The notes beneath the pieces were generated by a model that was given only the letters and a program-made list of their open reading frames with translations, did not search any database and was not told the origin of the DNA. From Flavobacterium cupreum (GTDB lineage Bacteria > Bacteroidota > Bacteroidia > Flavobacteriales > Flavobacteriaceae), in assembly GCF_003996965.1 (NCBI RefSeq), contig NZ_QWDM01000010.1, positions 62,001-126,000 of the forward strand: a DNA stretch of 64,000 nucleotides, given 5' to 3'. Below are positions 17,296 through 25,735 of the stretch, piece by piece. How positions within the stretch are numbered: the first letter of the stretch is position 1; each line of letters opens with the position of its first letter. Made by a program: the position numbers and the translations under genes.

Positions 17296-18339
17296 ATGCA
17301 AATCGAGAAGAAAGACATACGAGCCTTATCAAAAGATCAGTTACGGGATTTTTTTGTCGCCAACAACGACAAAGCTTTCCGTGGAAACCAGGTCTATGAA
17401 TGGTTGTGGAGTAAAGGAGCACACAGTTTTGAAGATATGACCAATGTAGCGAAACCTACCAGGGCCATGCTGGAAAATAATTTTGTAATCAACCATATTA
17501 AGGTAGATACGATGCAGCGCAGTAGTGACGGAACTGTAAAAAATGCCGTTCGTTTACATGATGGCCTGGTAGTTGAATCAGTTTTGATTCCTACCGAAAC
17601 CAGAACAACAGCCTGTGTTTCGAGTCAGGTCGGTTGCAGTCTGGATTGTAATTTTTGTGCAACGGCAAGATTAAAAAGAATGCGAAACCTTGAACCGGGA
17701 GAAATCTACGATCAGGTGCTGGCCATAGATAAAGAGAGCCGTCTGTATTACAACCATCCGCTTTCGAATATTGTTTTTATGGGAATGGGTGAGCCTCTGA
17801 TGAATTATAACAATGTAATCAAAGCCATTGATATGATTACCTCACCGGAAGGTCTGGGAATGTCACCAAAACGTATTATGGTGTCAACCTCCGGAATTCC
17901 GAAGATGATCAAAAAAATGGCCGACGATGATGTGAAATTCAAATTGGCGGTGTCCTTACACTCTGCGATAGATGAGATTCGCGCCAAAATTATGCCTTTC
18001 AGCAAAAATTTCCCTTTGGCGGATTTGAGGGAAGCATTAGAATACTGGTACAGAAAAACCAAAAACAAAATCTCTTACGAGTATGTGGTCTGGAAAGGAA
18101 TTAACGATGATAAAGCTTCAATTGATGCCCTGGTTAAGTTTTGTAAATATGTGCCTTGCAAGGTCAATTTAATTGAATACAATCCAATTGATGACGGAGA
18201 GTTCCAGCAAGCTTCTGAAGAATCTATCATGGCGTATATAAAAGCGCTGGAAAATATCGGAGTCGTTTGTAAAGTACGCAGAAGCCGCGGAAAAGACATT
18301 GATGCTGCTTGCGGGCAACTGGCTAACAAAGAAGGATAA
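17296..18339 (+). CDS. rlmN: 23S rRNA A2503 (and tRNA A37) C2-methyltransferase RlmN
   Basis: A 347-residue radical-SAM enzyme. The iron-sulfur cluster ligands are in GCSLDCNFCATA (C114, C118, C121). The C-terminal cysteine that carries the methyl intermediate is in DIDAACGQL (C339). IVFMGMGEPLMNY is the GEPL SAM-binding block. It methylates A2503 at the peptidyl-transferase centre and A37 of some tRNAs. Length and motif order match the family. It is monocistronic, with a terminator directly behind and a promoter box abutting the start. Confidence 0.97.
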   Translation: MQIEKKDIRALSKDQLRDFFVANNDKAFRGNQVYEWLWSKGAHSFEDMTNVAKPTRAMLENNFVINHIKVDTMQRSSDGTVKNAVRLHDGLVVESVLIPTETRTTACVSSQVGCSLDCNFCATARLKRMRNLEPGEIYDQVLAIDKESRLYYNHPLSNIVFMGMGEPLMNYNNVIKAIDMITSPEGLGMSPKRIMVSTSGIPKMIKKMADDDVKFKLAVSLHSAIDEIRAKIMPFSKNFPLADLREALEYWYRKTKNKISYEYVVWKGINDDKASIDALVKFCKYVPCKVNLIEYNPIDDGEFQQASEESIMAYIKALENIGVVCKVRRSRGKDIDAACGQLANKEG

Positions 18340-18360
18340 TATTTTACTGTAATAAATTCA

Positions 18361-18405
18361 AAAAGCATTAAAGACAAGTACAATCTTGTTTTTAATGCTT
18401 TTTTT
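18361..18405 (+). terminator. Terminator of rlmN
   Basis: AAAAGCATTAAA / TTTAATGCTTTT outer stem with an inner ACAAG / CTTGT stem, then a T run. Confidence 0.85.
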
Positions 18406-18553
18406 GGGCAAAAAAGGTTTTCTTTTTAAGTAAGAATCCGAATCAGACCGCAGTGTTTTCTGGTATATTTTTTTAATTAATGGCTAAAAAATTGCGATAC
18501 TAACCTTAATATATAACGTTTTTTTTATTTAAAATAGTATATTTGGGATCGAA

Positions 18554-19531
18554 ATGAATATTACTTCTCAAATAAAACAGCCCATCTTTGACGAGATGGA
18601 ACTTTTCGAAAAAAAGTTCCATGAATCGATGACCTCGAAGGTCGCATTGCTCAACCGAATTACCTATTATATTGTAAACAGGAAAGGGAAACAAATGCGC
18701 CCTATGTTTGTTTTTCTAACTTCAAAAATGGTTTCGGGAGGTGTGGTAAACGAAAGAACCTATCGCGGAGCATCGGTAATCGAGTTGATTCATACGGCAA
18801 CTCTGGTACACGACGATGTTGTGGACGACAGTAACCGCCGCCGTGGATTTTTCTCGATCAATGCGCTCTGGAAAAACAAAATTGCGGTTTTGGTGGGAGA
18901 TTACCTGCTTTCAAAAGGACTTTTGCTTTCTATCGATAATGGCGATTTTGATTTGCTTCGAATTATTTCTGTGGCCGTTCGCGAAATGAGCGAAGGTGAA
19001 TTGCTTCAAATCGAAAAAGCCAGAAGACTTGATATTACCGAGGATATTTATTACGAAATCATCCGGAAAAAAACTGCTACCCTTATTGCAGCTTGCTGTG
19101 CCCTTGGCGCAAAATCGGTAATTGAAGACGATGTTCAGGTCGAAAACATGCGCAAGTTTGGAGAACTCATCGGAATGGCTTTTCAAATCAAAGATGACTT
19201 ATTCGATTATAGTGAAGAAGCCATCGGAAAACCAACCGGTATTGATATTAAAGAACAAAAAATGACTTTGCCTTTAATTCATGTTTTAAACACTTGTACA
19301 CCACAGGAAAAAAAGTGGCTGATCAACTCCATTAAAAACCACAATAAAGACAAAAAACGCGTCAAAGAAGTGATTGCTTTTGTAAAAGATAATAACGGCC
19401 TGTCTTACGCCGAAAATAAAATGGTGGAATTCCAGCAGGAAGCACTTTCCTTACTTCAGAACTTTGAAGATTCAGAATACAAAGACGCTTTGACTTTGAT
19501 GGTGAATTATGTCATTGAGCGAAAGAAATAA
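18554..19531 (+). CDS. Polyprenyl diphosphate synthase (long-chain, trans)
   Basis: A 325-residue cytoplasmic enzyme of the isoprenoid synthase fold. The two aspartate-rich magnesium motifs are HDDVVDDSNRRRG (D87-D91) and KDDLFDY (D214-D218); GKQMRP near residue 46 is the conserved pyrophosphate-binding block. It condenses isopentenyl diphosphate with an allylic primer. In Bacteroidota this form probably makes the side chain of menaquinone (hepta/octaprenyl), but chain length cannot be read from the sequence. It is preceded by rlmN and its terminator, so it has its own promoter. Confidence 0.92.
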   Translation: MNITSQIKQPIFDEMELFEKKFHESMTSKVALLNRITYYIVNRKGKQMRPMFVFLTSKMVSGGVVNERTYRGASVIELIHTATLVHDDVVDDSNRRRGFFSINALWKNKIAVLVGDYLLSKGLLLSIDNGDFDLLRIISVAVREMSEGELLQIEKARRLDITEDIYYEIIRKKTATLIAACCALGAKSVIEDDVQVENMRKFGELIGMAFQIKDDLFDYSEEAIGKPTGIDIKEQKMTLPLIHVLNTCTPQEKKWLINSIKNHNKDKKRVKEVIAFVKDNNGLSYAENKMVEFQQEALSLLQNFEDSEYKDALTLMVNYVIERKK

Positions 19532-19575
19532 GACGAAAATTTCATTAAGTCTTAATTTCTTTACTTAAAAATTCC

Positions 19576-20100
19576 TTACGCTTTCAATTGCAGTTTCATC
19601 ATGATGTCCGTCTGCTCATCATTTCCTAATCTGAAAATGTGTTTGTCAAATTCAGCAAAGCCATTTTTCTTGTAGAAACTCAGTGCCCTGTGATTTTCTT
19701 CCCAAACCCCCAGCCATACATAATCTGCATTTTTATTTCTGGCAACCTGAATGGCTTTTTCGTACAGCACCTGGCCCACGCGTTGACCGTGGTATTTTTT
19801 TGGGACATAAATTCTTTCGATTTCAAGTGCTTTGCTATCCTTCAGTTCGGTTTGGGACTCTCCGAAGTTCAGTTTTAAATATCCGATTACGGTACTGTCC
19901 AGAACAGCGAAATAAAATTCGGAGTCGGGGTTTTGGAGTTCATTTGTCAATTTCTCTATTGAAAAATGCTCGTCTAAATATTTTTTCATGTCCTCCTCAG
20001 AATTGTCTCCTGAAAAAGTCTCGGAGAATGTCTGTTTACCGATTTTTTGTAATTGGTCAATATCGTTTAGCGTTACTTTTCGGATGTCAATATTTTTCAT
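19576..20100 (-). CDS. GNAT family N-acetyltransferase
   Basis: A 174-residue protein from ATG at 20100 (MKNIDIRKVTLNDIDQLQKI); a longer upstream frame is not protein-like. The GNAT core is complete: FYFAVLDSTVIGYLKLNFGE, then ALEIERIYVPKKYHGQRVGQ (acetyl-CoA-binding R/Q-x-x-G-x-G/A loop), YVWLGVWEENHRALSFYKKN and GFAEFDKH. The substrate is unknown. A promoter-like pair lies about 60 bases upstream. It is transcribed away from the ECF sigma gene. Confidence 0.9.
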   Translation of the reverse strand: MKNIDIRKVTLNDIDQLQKIGKQTFSETFSGDNSEEDMKKYLDEHFSIEKLTNELQNPDSEFYFAVLDSTVIGYLKLNFGESQTELKDSKALEIERIYVPKKYHGQRVGQVLYEKAIQVARNKNADYVWLGVWEENHRALSFYKKNGFAEFDKHIFRLGNDEQTDIMMKLQLKA

Positions 20101-20160
20101 TTTATGCTGAAGTGTTTCTTTATGAGAGTGTAGTTGTAATTTCCATAGTTGCATTACATT

Positions 20161-20191
20161 CAAAAATACCAAATTAGCAAACGGTTTGCAA
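20161..20191 (-). promoter_or_regulatory. Possible promoter of the GNAT gene
   Basis: On the minus strand TTG (20189-20191) and TATTTTTG (20161-20168) lie 20 bases apart, about 60 bases upstream of the start codon. Nothing else was recognised in the gap 20101-20443 between the two divergent genes. Confidence 0.4.
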
Positions 20192-20443
20192 CTCAACGAC
20201 GAACTTTCGGTTAACTTTGGCAGGGAGTTGTAGTATTCGAATAAAATAATTAAATATTTTTTAAATTTTACCAATACCACTATTGATTTGTATATGAGTG
20301 TTTTAGAGTTGGTATTTGGAATTTTAACCCATAATCATCCGGGTTGGAATTTAAATATTTTCACCTTCATGCAACCATTTTGAATCTTCACTCGTCTATG
20401 CTAATAGAAGACTATTCGAAAAACAAAACCAGAACGCTTATTA

Positions 20444-21004
20444 ATGAAAATTATTCGTTTACATCAGGAAGAAACCGAAATCATAAAGTTGGCCGTCGAA
20501 AATAACCGACAGGCGCAGCAGCAGATTTATAGTCGGTTTTCGCCAAAAATGCTGAGTGTCTGCAGACAATATATAAAAGACATTCAACTGGCCGAAGATG
20601 TAATGATAACTGCCTTTATGAAAGTATTTACGAACTTAAGCAGGTTTGAACACAAAGGAAGTTTTGAAGGCTGGATCCGCCGAATTATGGTTAACGAATG
20701 CATATCGTATTTAAGAGTTCAGAAGAAAGTGAAATTTGCCGAAGATGAGATGTATACCGAAGAAAGTTTTAATGCCATCGACAGCCAGTTTTCAACAGAC
20801 CAGATTCAGTTTTTAATAGACGCTTTGCCTGATGGTTATAAAATGGTTTTCAATTTATATGCGATCGAAGGGTACAAACACAATGAAATTGCAAAGATGT
20901 TAGGAATTAATGAAGGAACATCGAAATCGCAATTATCGCACGCCAGAAAAATGCTGCAAACACAAATTAATATTTTAAAAAAACAAGAAAATGGAACCGA
21001 ATAA
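20444..21004 (+). CDS. ECF-type RNA polymerase sigma-70 factor
   Basis: A 186-residue sigma factor. Region 2 spans about residues 15-90 (YSRFSPKMLSVCRQYI, AEDVMITAFMKVFTNL, GSFEGWIRRIMVNECISYLR). Region 4 spans about 125-175 (LPDGYKMVFNLYAIEGYKHN, EIAKMLGINEGTSKSQLSHA, a helix-turn-helix). There is no region 1 or 3, hence the extracytoplasmic-function class. Its end overlaps a putative membrane anti-sigma gene by 14 bases, a common arrangement. The signal and regulon are unknown. Confidence 0.95.
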   Translation: MKIIRLHQEETEIIKLAVENNRQAQQQIYSRFSPKMLSVCRQYIKDIQLAEDVMITAFMKVFTNLSRFEHKGSFEGWIRRIMVNECISYLRVQKKVKFAEDEMYTEESFNAIDSQFSTDQIQFLIDALPDGYKMVFNLYAIEGYKHNEIAKMLGINEGTSKSQLSHARKMLQTQINILKKQENGTE

Positions 21005-21710
21005 TTTTGAAAAGGATTTCCGTGAAAAGCTAAATCAGCGTAAGATTGAACCAAGCGACAAAGCCTGGGACCGATTAGACGCGATGCTGAGTGTTGCCGA
21101 AGAAAAGAAACCAAAAAAGAAAAATAAATGGCTGTATATCGCGGCCAGTATTGCAGGGCTTTTACTGGTGGGGACTTTCTTTTTGAATCAGGGGAAAAAG
21201 GTGGAGGTTCTACAAAATCAAATGGTTATTCAGGAAAACAGTCAAAAAGATTCCGTTGTAAAGCCAGGTTTTAAACCGATGGATTCCAGCAAAAATGAAA
21301 TGGCAGTTTCAGAAAAAGAATCCCTTCAGAACGCTGAAAATTCAAAAGCACCAGAAAAAATTACAAAAAAAAAGGGAATTAATATAGTTAAGAATAAAGC
21401 AAATTCAATAGCGGAGGTTTCAATCATCAATCAAAACAATCAACAATCAAAACCGGGCAACAATCCAATCAATGTGCCTGAAATACCTAAAAACGAAACA
21501 GCAGAACAGTTGCTGAACACCGCAGAGAAAGCTGTGGTTGCAGAAAATTCAGCGAAGCCTAAATCGAAAATTAAAATTAATGCCAGCGATTTATTAAATC
21601 AGGTTGATGGCGAACTGGAACTTTCGTTCAGGGAAAAGGTAATTACCAAAGTCAATAAAAACTATCAAACAGTAAAGGTGGCGCTGGCAAACCGAAATCA
21701 ACAGGAATAA
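20991..21710 (+). CDS. Putative anti-sigma factor, single-pass membrane protein
   Basis: A 239-residue protein: an N-terminal cytoplasmic segment (FREKLNQRKIEPSDKAWDRL, a short helical motif common in flavobacterial proteins next to ECF sigma genes), one membrane helix at about residues 46-63 (WLYIAASIAGLLLVGTFF), then a long polar periplasmic tail rich in Asn, Lys, Gln and Ser. The role is inferred from topology and from the overlap with the sigma gene; the canonical zinc anti-sigma motif (HxxxCxxC) is absent. The next gene encodes a beta-barrel protein, which may be a target or partner. Confidence 0.65.
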   Translation: MEPNNFEKDFREKLNQRKIEPSDKAWDRLDAMLSVAEEKKPKKKNKWLYIAASIAGLLLVGTFFLNQGKKVEVLQNQMVIQENSQKDSVVKPGFKPMDSSKNEMAVSEKESLQNAENSKAPEKITKKKGINIVKNKANSIAEVSIINQNNQQSKPGNNPINVPEIPKNETAEQLLNTAEKAVVAENSAKPKSKIKINASDLLNQVDGELELSFREKVITKVNKNYQTVKVALANRNQQE

Positions 21711-21774
21711 ACAATCAGCAATTAAAACATCATCAATCACAATCAATAATCAATTTTTAAAAAATCAATCAATC

Positions 21775-22827
21775 ATGAAAAATTTTACCATTTATCTCGT
21801 ACTCCTGGTCTTTTTATTTGTTAGTAAAGTGCTGGGTCAGGAAACCTTTGAATCAAGAGCAAAGCAAATTGCAAATAAAATCGAGAAGGTAACCAAAGAA
21901 GAAAAACAAGCATTAAAAGAAGAAATTGAAGCCTTAAATATTCAGTTATCGGAAGGCAAAATTACGCAGGCACAGGCGGATAAACGCAAAAAAGAACTGG
22001 CCGAAGCCCGTGCCGTAATTATTGAGGAAAAAGTTACTCTGGCCCAAAACGAACTTAACGATTTGGTACAGCAAAAAGTAGACGGCAAAATCAAAGAGGG
22101 AGATTCAATCAAAAAACATGGTTTGATGATTTACTGGAAGGACAAAGACTGGAGCGATAACAAAAGAAGCAAAGACTCCATTCATGGTGAAAAAAGAACT
22201 ACTTCACAGTTTGTCTTCGCATTTGGACTGAACAATACAATGGCCGACGGAAAACTTCAGGATTCCAATTACAGTTTTATCGGTTCGCATTTTTACGAAT
22301 GGGGTTTTACCTATAATTCAAGATTACTGAAAAACGATAATTTATTGCACGCCAAATACGGACTTTCGGTAATGTACAACAATATCCGTCCAACCGACAA
22401 CCGCAATTTTGTGGTAAACGGAAACCAGACCAGTCTGGAAGTGAATCCCGTAAATTTGAATGAATCCCGTTTTAGAAATGTGTATATCGTTTTGCCGCTG
22501 CATTTGGAATTTGATTTTACCAAGCCCAAAGAAAGTAACGGAAAGACTTATTTCAGAACCCATAAAAGCTTCCGTTTCGGGATTGGCGGTTATGCCGGAA
22601 TCAATGTAAAATCAAAGCAGATTTTAAAATTTGAAGAGGAAGATTTAAAATATAAAACCACGATAAAAGGGGATTATAACGTCAATAATTTTATTTACGG
22701 ACTGAGTTCTTATATTGGATATAAAGACATGAGTTTGTACTTAAAATATGATTTGAATCCTTTATTTCAGGATAATTTAATTAAGAAAAATAATATTTCC
22801 TTAGGGTTACGCTTTGATTTGAATTAA
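21775..22827 (+). CDS. Outer-membrane beta-barrel protein with N-terminal coiled coil
   Basis: A 350-residue protein with signal peptide IYLVLLVFLFVSKVLGQ. Residues about 22-105 are strongly helical and charged (EKVTKEEKQALKEEIEALN, ADKRKKELAEARAVIIEEKV), a predicted coiled coil. Residues about 135-350 alternate in barrel fashion (FVFAFGLNN, YEWGFTYNSRLL, NVYIVLPLHLEFDF, FRFGIGGYAGINV) and end NISLGLRFDLN. It resembles porT/OmpA-type small barrels with a periplasmic coiled-coil extension. It follows the sigma/anti-sigma pair after 64 bases and may belong to the same operon. Function unknown. Confidence 0.7.
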   Translation: MKNFTIYLVLLVFLFVSKVLGQETFESRAKQIANKIEKVTKEEKQALKEEIEALNIQLSEGKITQAQADKRKKELAEARAVIIEEKVTLAQNELNDLVQQKVDGKIKEGDSIKKHGLMIYWKDKDWSDNKRSKDSIHGEKRTTSQFVFAFGLNNTMADGKLQDSNYSFIGSHFYEWGFTYNSRLLKNDNLLHAKYGLSVMYNNIRPTDNRNFVVNGNQTSLEVNPVNLNESRFRNVYIVLPLHLEFDFTKPKESNGKTYFRTHKSFRFGIGGYAGINVKSKQILKFEEEDLKYKTTIKGDYNVNNFIYGLSSYIGYKDMSLYLKYDLNPLFQDNLIKKNNISLGLRFDLN

Positions 22828-22850
22828 GTATGAGTGAGTTTAGTTAGTTA

Positions 22851-22881
22851 AAAGTGCTTCGAAAGAGGCACTTTTTTTTAT
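22851..22881 (+). terminator. Terminator of the sigma/anti-sigma/barrel operon
   Basis: AAAGTGC and GCACTTT pair around a 10-base loop and run into a T tract. Confidence 0.8.
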
Positions 22882-22953
22882 GTAAAATCGTTACATTTCA
22901 GGAAAGATTTTGTTTACTTTTACAGGCTCTCAACTTTAAAAATATTTTACGTT

Positions 22954-25017
22954 TTGATTTCACAAAGTACAATTGATTCTGTTTTTGAAACTGCTCGTGT
23001 AGAGGAGGTTATTGGTGATTTTGTCAATTTAAAGCGGGCCGGAAGTAATTTCAAAGGATTGAGTCCCTTCTCAGATGAACGCTCTCCGTCGTTTATGGTG
23101 TCGCCTGCAAAAGGTATCTGGAAAGATTTTAGTACAGGAAAAGGAGGGAACTCTGTGAAATTCCTGATGGAGCACTCCCAGTTTACCTATCCGGAAGCCA
23201 TTCGCTATCTGGCCAGAAAGTACAATATTGAGATTGAAGAAACAGAACAAAGTGATGCCGAAAAAGCCATGACCGATGTTCGCGAGAGTATGTATCTGGT
23301 TTCGGAATTTGCCAAAGAATATTTTCATAAGACACTTTTAAATTCAGAAGAAGGAAAAGCAATCGGGCTTTCGTATTTTAAAGAGAGAGGTTTTACCAAC
23401 GAAACCATCAAAAAATTTAGTTTAGGATATTCGCCGGAAACCTGGGATGCTTTGACTAAAGAAGCTTTGGGTAAAGGCTACAAGTTCGAATTTCTGGAAA
23501 GTACAGGTTTGACAATTGCCAGAGAAGATCGCCCTTTTGACCGTTTTAAAGGCCGTGTAATGTTTCCTATAGAAAGTATGTCCGGACGCGTTTTAGGTTT
23601 CGGAGGGCGTATTTTAACCAATGATAAAAAAGCGGCAAAATACTTAAACTCGCCGGAAAGTGATATTTACCACAAAAGTAAGGTGCTTTACGGGATTTTT
23701 CAGGCCAAACAATCAATAGCGAAGCAGAACAATTGTTATTTGGTGGAAGGCTATACCGATGTAATTCAGTTCCATCAGGCCGGGATCGAGAACGTTGTGG
23801 CTTCATCCGGAACAGCTTTAACACCGGACCAGATCAGACTTGTGAATCGTCTGACCAGGAATATTACCGTACTTTTTGATGGTGACGCTGCAGGACTGCG
23901 TGCTTCTATTCGTGGAATCGATTTGATCCTGGAGGAAGGAATGAACGTAAGGGTTTGTGCTTTTCCTGACGGAGAGGATCCGGACAGTTTTGCCCGAAAA
24001 AATTCCCATGACGATCTGGTGGCTTACTTAGAAGAAAACAGTAAAGACTTCATACAGTTTAAGGCATCGCTCCTCATGAAAGAGGCCAAAAACGACCCTA
24101 TAAAAAAAGCCGACCTGATTCGGGATATGGTGGTTAGTATTTCGAAAATTCCGGATCGTATCCAGCGTGAAATTTATACGCAGGAATGTGCCCGGATTAT
24201 GGATATTTCCGAGCAGGTATTGGTAAGTACTTTATCTCAGCTGATTCAGAAAGATATTGCAGAAGCCAATAAAAAGCAAAAGCAGGAACAAAAACCTTTT
24301 GAAGTTTTCAGAAACCAAAAGCCAAATAATACAGGATATTCGGGAGGGGATCCGGAAGATCCAAGAAACGGGCCGCCGGAAGATTATCCGGGAGAGCCGG
24401 GATATACAGCACCACAGCAAACCGAAAAGGTTGATATATTATACCGTCTGGAGCGAAAAGTAATCGAAATTTTATTGCTGTACGGAGATAAAACGGAAGT
24501 ATTTGAAGATGTGCTTTTAAAAAGCAATGAAGAAGGGGAGATCGAAATGATTTCTGAAAAAAGGGAATATAAAGTGCATCAGCGAATTTACCTGAGTCTG
24601 CAGGAAGATGAGGTAGAGCTTTCGAATAATTTGTTTCGGGATATTTTTACGGATATCATGGCTTTCTATCATCAAAATGAAAAGTTCAGTCTGGAGCAAT
24701 ATCTAATGCGTCTGCAGCCTGATTTTGCTCAGGAAGTGACCGATATTTTGATGGAAGATGAAAAAGTATCACTTCACAATTGGGAGGGGCAGAATATTTT
24801 TGCGAAAGACAAACAGGCGGGTATTGCACAATATGTGACCGAAACTATTATGTCTATGCGCTGGTACCTGGTTGATAAAATTATAGAAGAATTAAAAAGC
24901 TCTATACAACCTGATAATTCAGATAATACAGAGCTTTTGTCTATGGTCGTTGATTACTCAAAATTAGTTAATGCATTTTCGAAAAAACTAGGAAGAGTAA
25001 TGTCGCGATACCATTAA
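22954..25017 (+). CDS. dnaG: DNA primase
   Basis: A 687-residue primase starting at TTG (MISQSTIDSVFETARVEEVI, the normal family N-terminus; no ATG fits). Order: N-terminal CHC2-type domain (about 1-100), TOPRIM catalytic core (about 255-345, with LVEGYTDVI and LFDGDAAGLRASIRG), and a long C-terminal helicase-interacting region (about 480-687). It makes RNA primers at the replication fork. Striking: the four zinc ligands of the CHC2 domain are all replaced (S37, S40, D58, T61) although the surrounding fold is kept. A Pro/Gly-rich linker lies at about 455-490. Its stop codon interlocks with that of the convergent response regulator. Confidence 0.96.
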   Translation: MISQSTIDSVFETARVEEVIGDFVNLKRAGSNFKGLSPFSDERSPSFMVSPAKGIWKDFSTGKGGNSVKFLMEHSQFTYPEAIRYLARKYNIEIEETEQSDAEKAMTDVRESMYLVSEFAKEYFHKTLLNSEEGKAIGLSYFKERGFTNETIKKFSLGYSPETWDALTKEALGKGYKFEFLESTGLTIAREDRPFDRFKGRVMFPIESMSGRVLGFGGRILTNDKKAAKYLNSPESDIYHKSKVLYGIFQAKQSIAKQNNCYLVEGYTDVIQFHQAGIENVVASSGTALTPDQIRLVNRLTRNITVLFDGDAAGLRASIRGIDLILEEGMNVRVCAFPDGEDPDSFARKNSHDDLVAYLEENSKDFIQFKASLLMKEAKNDPIKKADLIRDMVVSISKIPDRIQREIYTQECARIMDISEQVLVSTLSQLIQKDIAEANKKQKQEQKPFEVFRNQKPNNTGYSGGDPEDPRNGPPEDYPGEPGYTAPQQTEKVDILYRLERKVIEILLLYGDKTEVFEDVLLKSNEEGEIEMISEKREYKVHQRIYLSLQEDEVELSNNLFRDIFTDIMAFYHQNEKFSLEQYLMRLQPDFAQEVTDILMEDEKVSLHNWEGQNIFAKDKQAGIAQYVTETIMSMRWYLVDKIIEELKSSIQPDNSDNTELLSMVVDYSKLVNAFSKKLGRVMSRYH

Positions 25018-25643
25018 ATAATTTCTAAAGTCTTAGCTTTGTTAACTAAGTCAACTAAATTAGTAACATTTAATTTAGTCAATAATCTTAGTTTGTAAGT
25101 ACTGATCGTTTTTTCGTTCAGATTTAAGATTTTAGAGATTTCATTGTTTTTCTTACCGTCACTTAAGTAACGTAAAACCTCAATTTCACGATTCGAAAGT
25201 TTTCTGTAAAGACGTTCGCTCTTGCTTTGTTTAGCAATAAGGGCCATGTTTTTGCGAACAGTTTCGTTGATAATGATTTTTCCTTCATGTACTTTAATAA
25301 TAGAAAGACCTAATGTTTCAAGTTTTTCTGTTTTGTGTACATACCCGGAAACTCCTGCTTTAATGGCATTTGGAGCATACATTTGTTCAGCCAGGTCGCT
25401 GAAAATCACAATTTTTGTCTTTGGGAAATTCTTTAGGATCGATTTAACTTCAAAGATGCTCGAAAGACCTTCTAACTCTAAGTCTAGAATTAGGATATCA
25501 ATCTCCTTCGTCTGAAGAATATCTCTAACCATTGAAAAATTGCCGACATTGGCAACAATTGAAATTTGATCGTGGTCTTTAAAATAAGACTTAACGCCAA
25601 AGTGCGTAACAGGATGATTGTCTGCTAGACATACTTTAATCAT
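25014..25643 (-). CDS. LuxR/NarL-type response regulator
   Basis: A 209-residue protein: receiver domain (about 1-120) with acidic pocket D8 and phospho-acceptor D54 in LILDLELEG, conserved Lys in VHKTEKLE; then a LuxR-type helix-turn-helix (about 145-205: LSNREIEVLRYLSDGKKNNE, then ISKILNLNEKTISTYKLRLL). It should be phosphorylated by a histidine kinase, none of which lies nearby, so it is an orphan in this window. It is convergent with dnaG; the two stop codons share two bases. Confidence 0.93.
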   Translation of the reverse strand: MIKVCLADNHPVTHFGVKSYFKDHDQISIVANVGNFSMVRDILQTKEIDILILDLELEGLSSIFEVKSILKNFPKTKIVIFSDLAEQMYAPNAIKAGVSGYVHKTEKLETLGLSIIKVHEGKIIINETVRKNMALIAKQSKSERLYRKLSNREIEVLRYLSDGKKNNEISKILNLNEKTISTYKLRLLTKLNVTNLVDLVNKAKTLEII

Positions 25644-25735
25644 AATTTTACCTTTTTAGAATTGTTCATGTTTTTTGGAACGGTAAAATTAATAAATAAA
25701 TTCTGTAATTAATTACACACAAATGTTAAAAAGTT

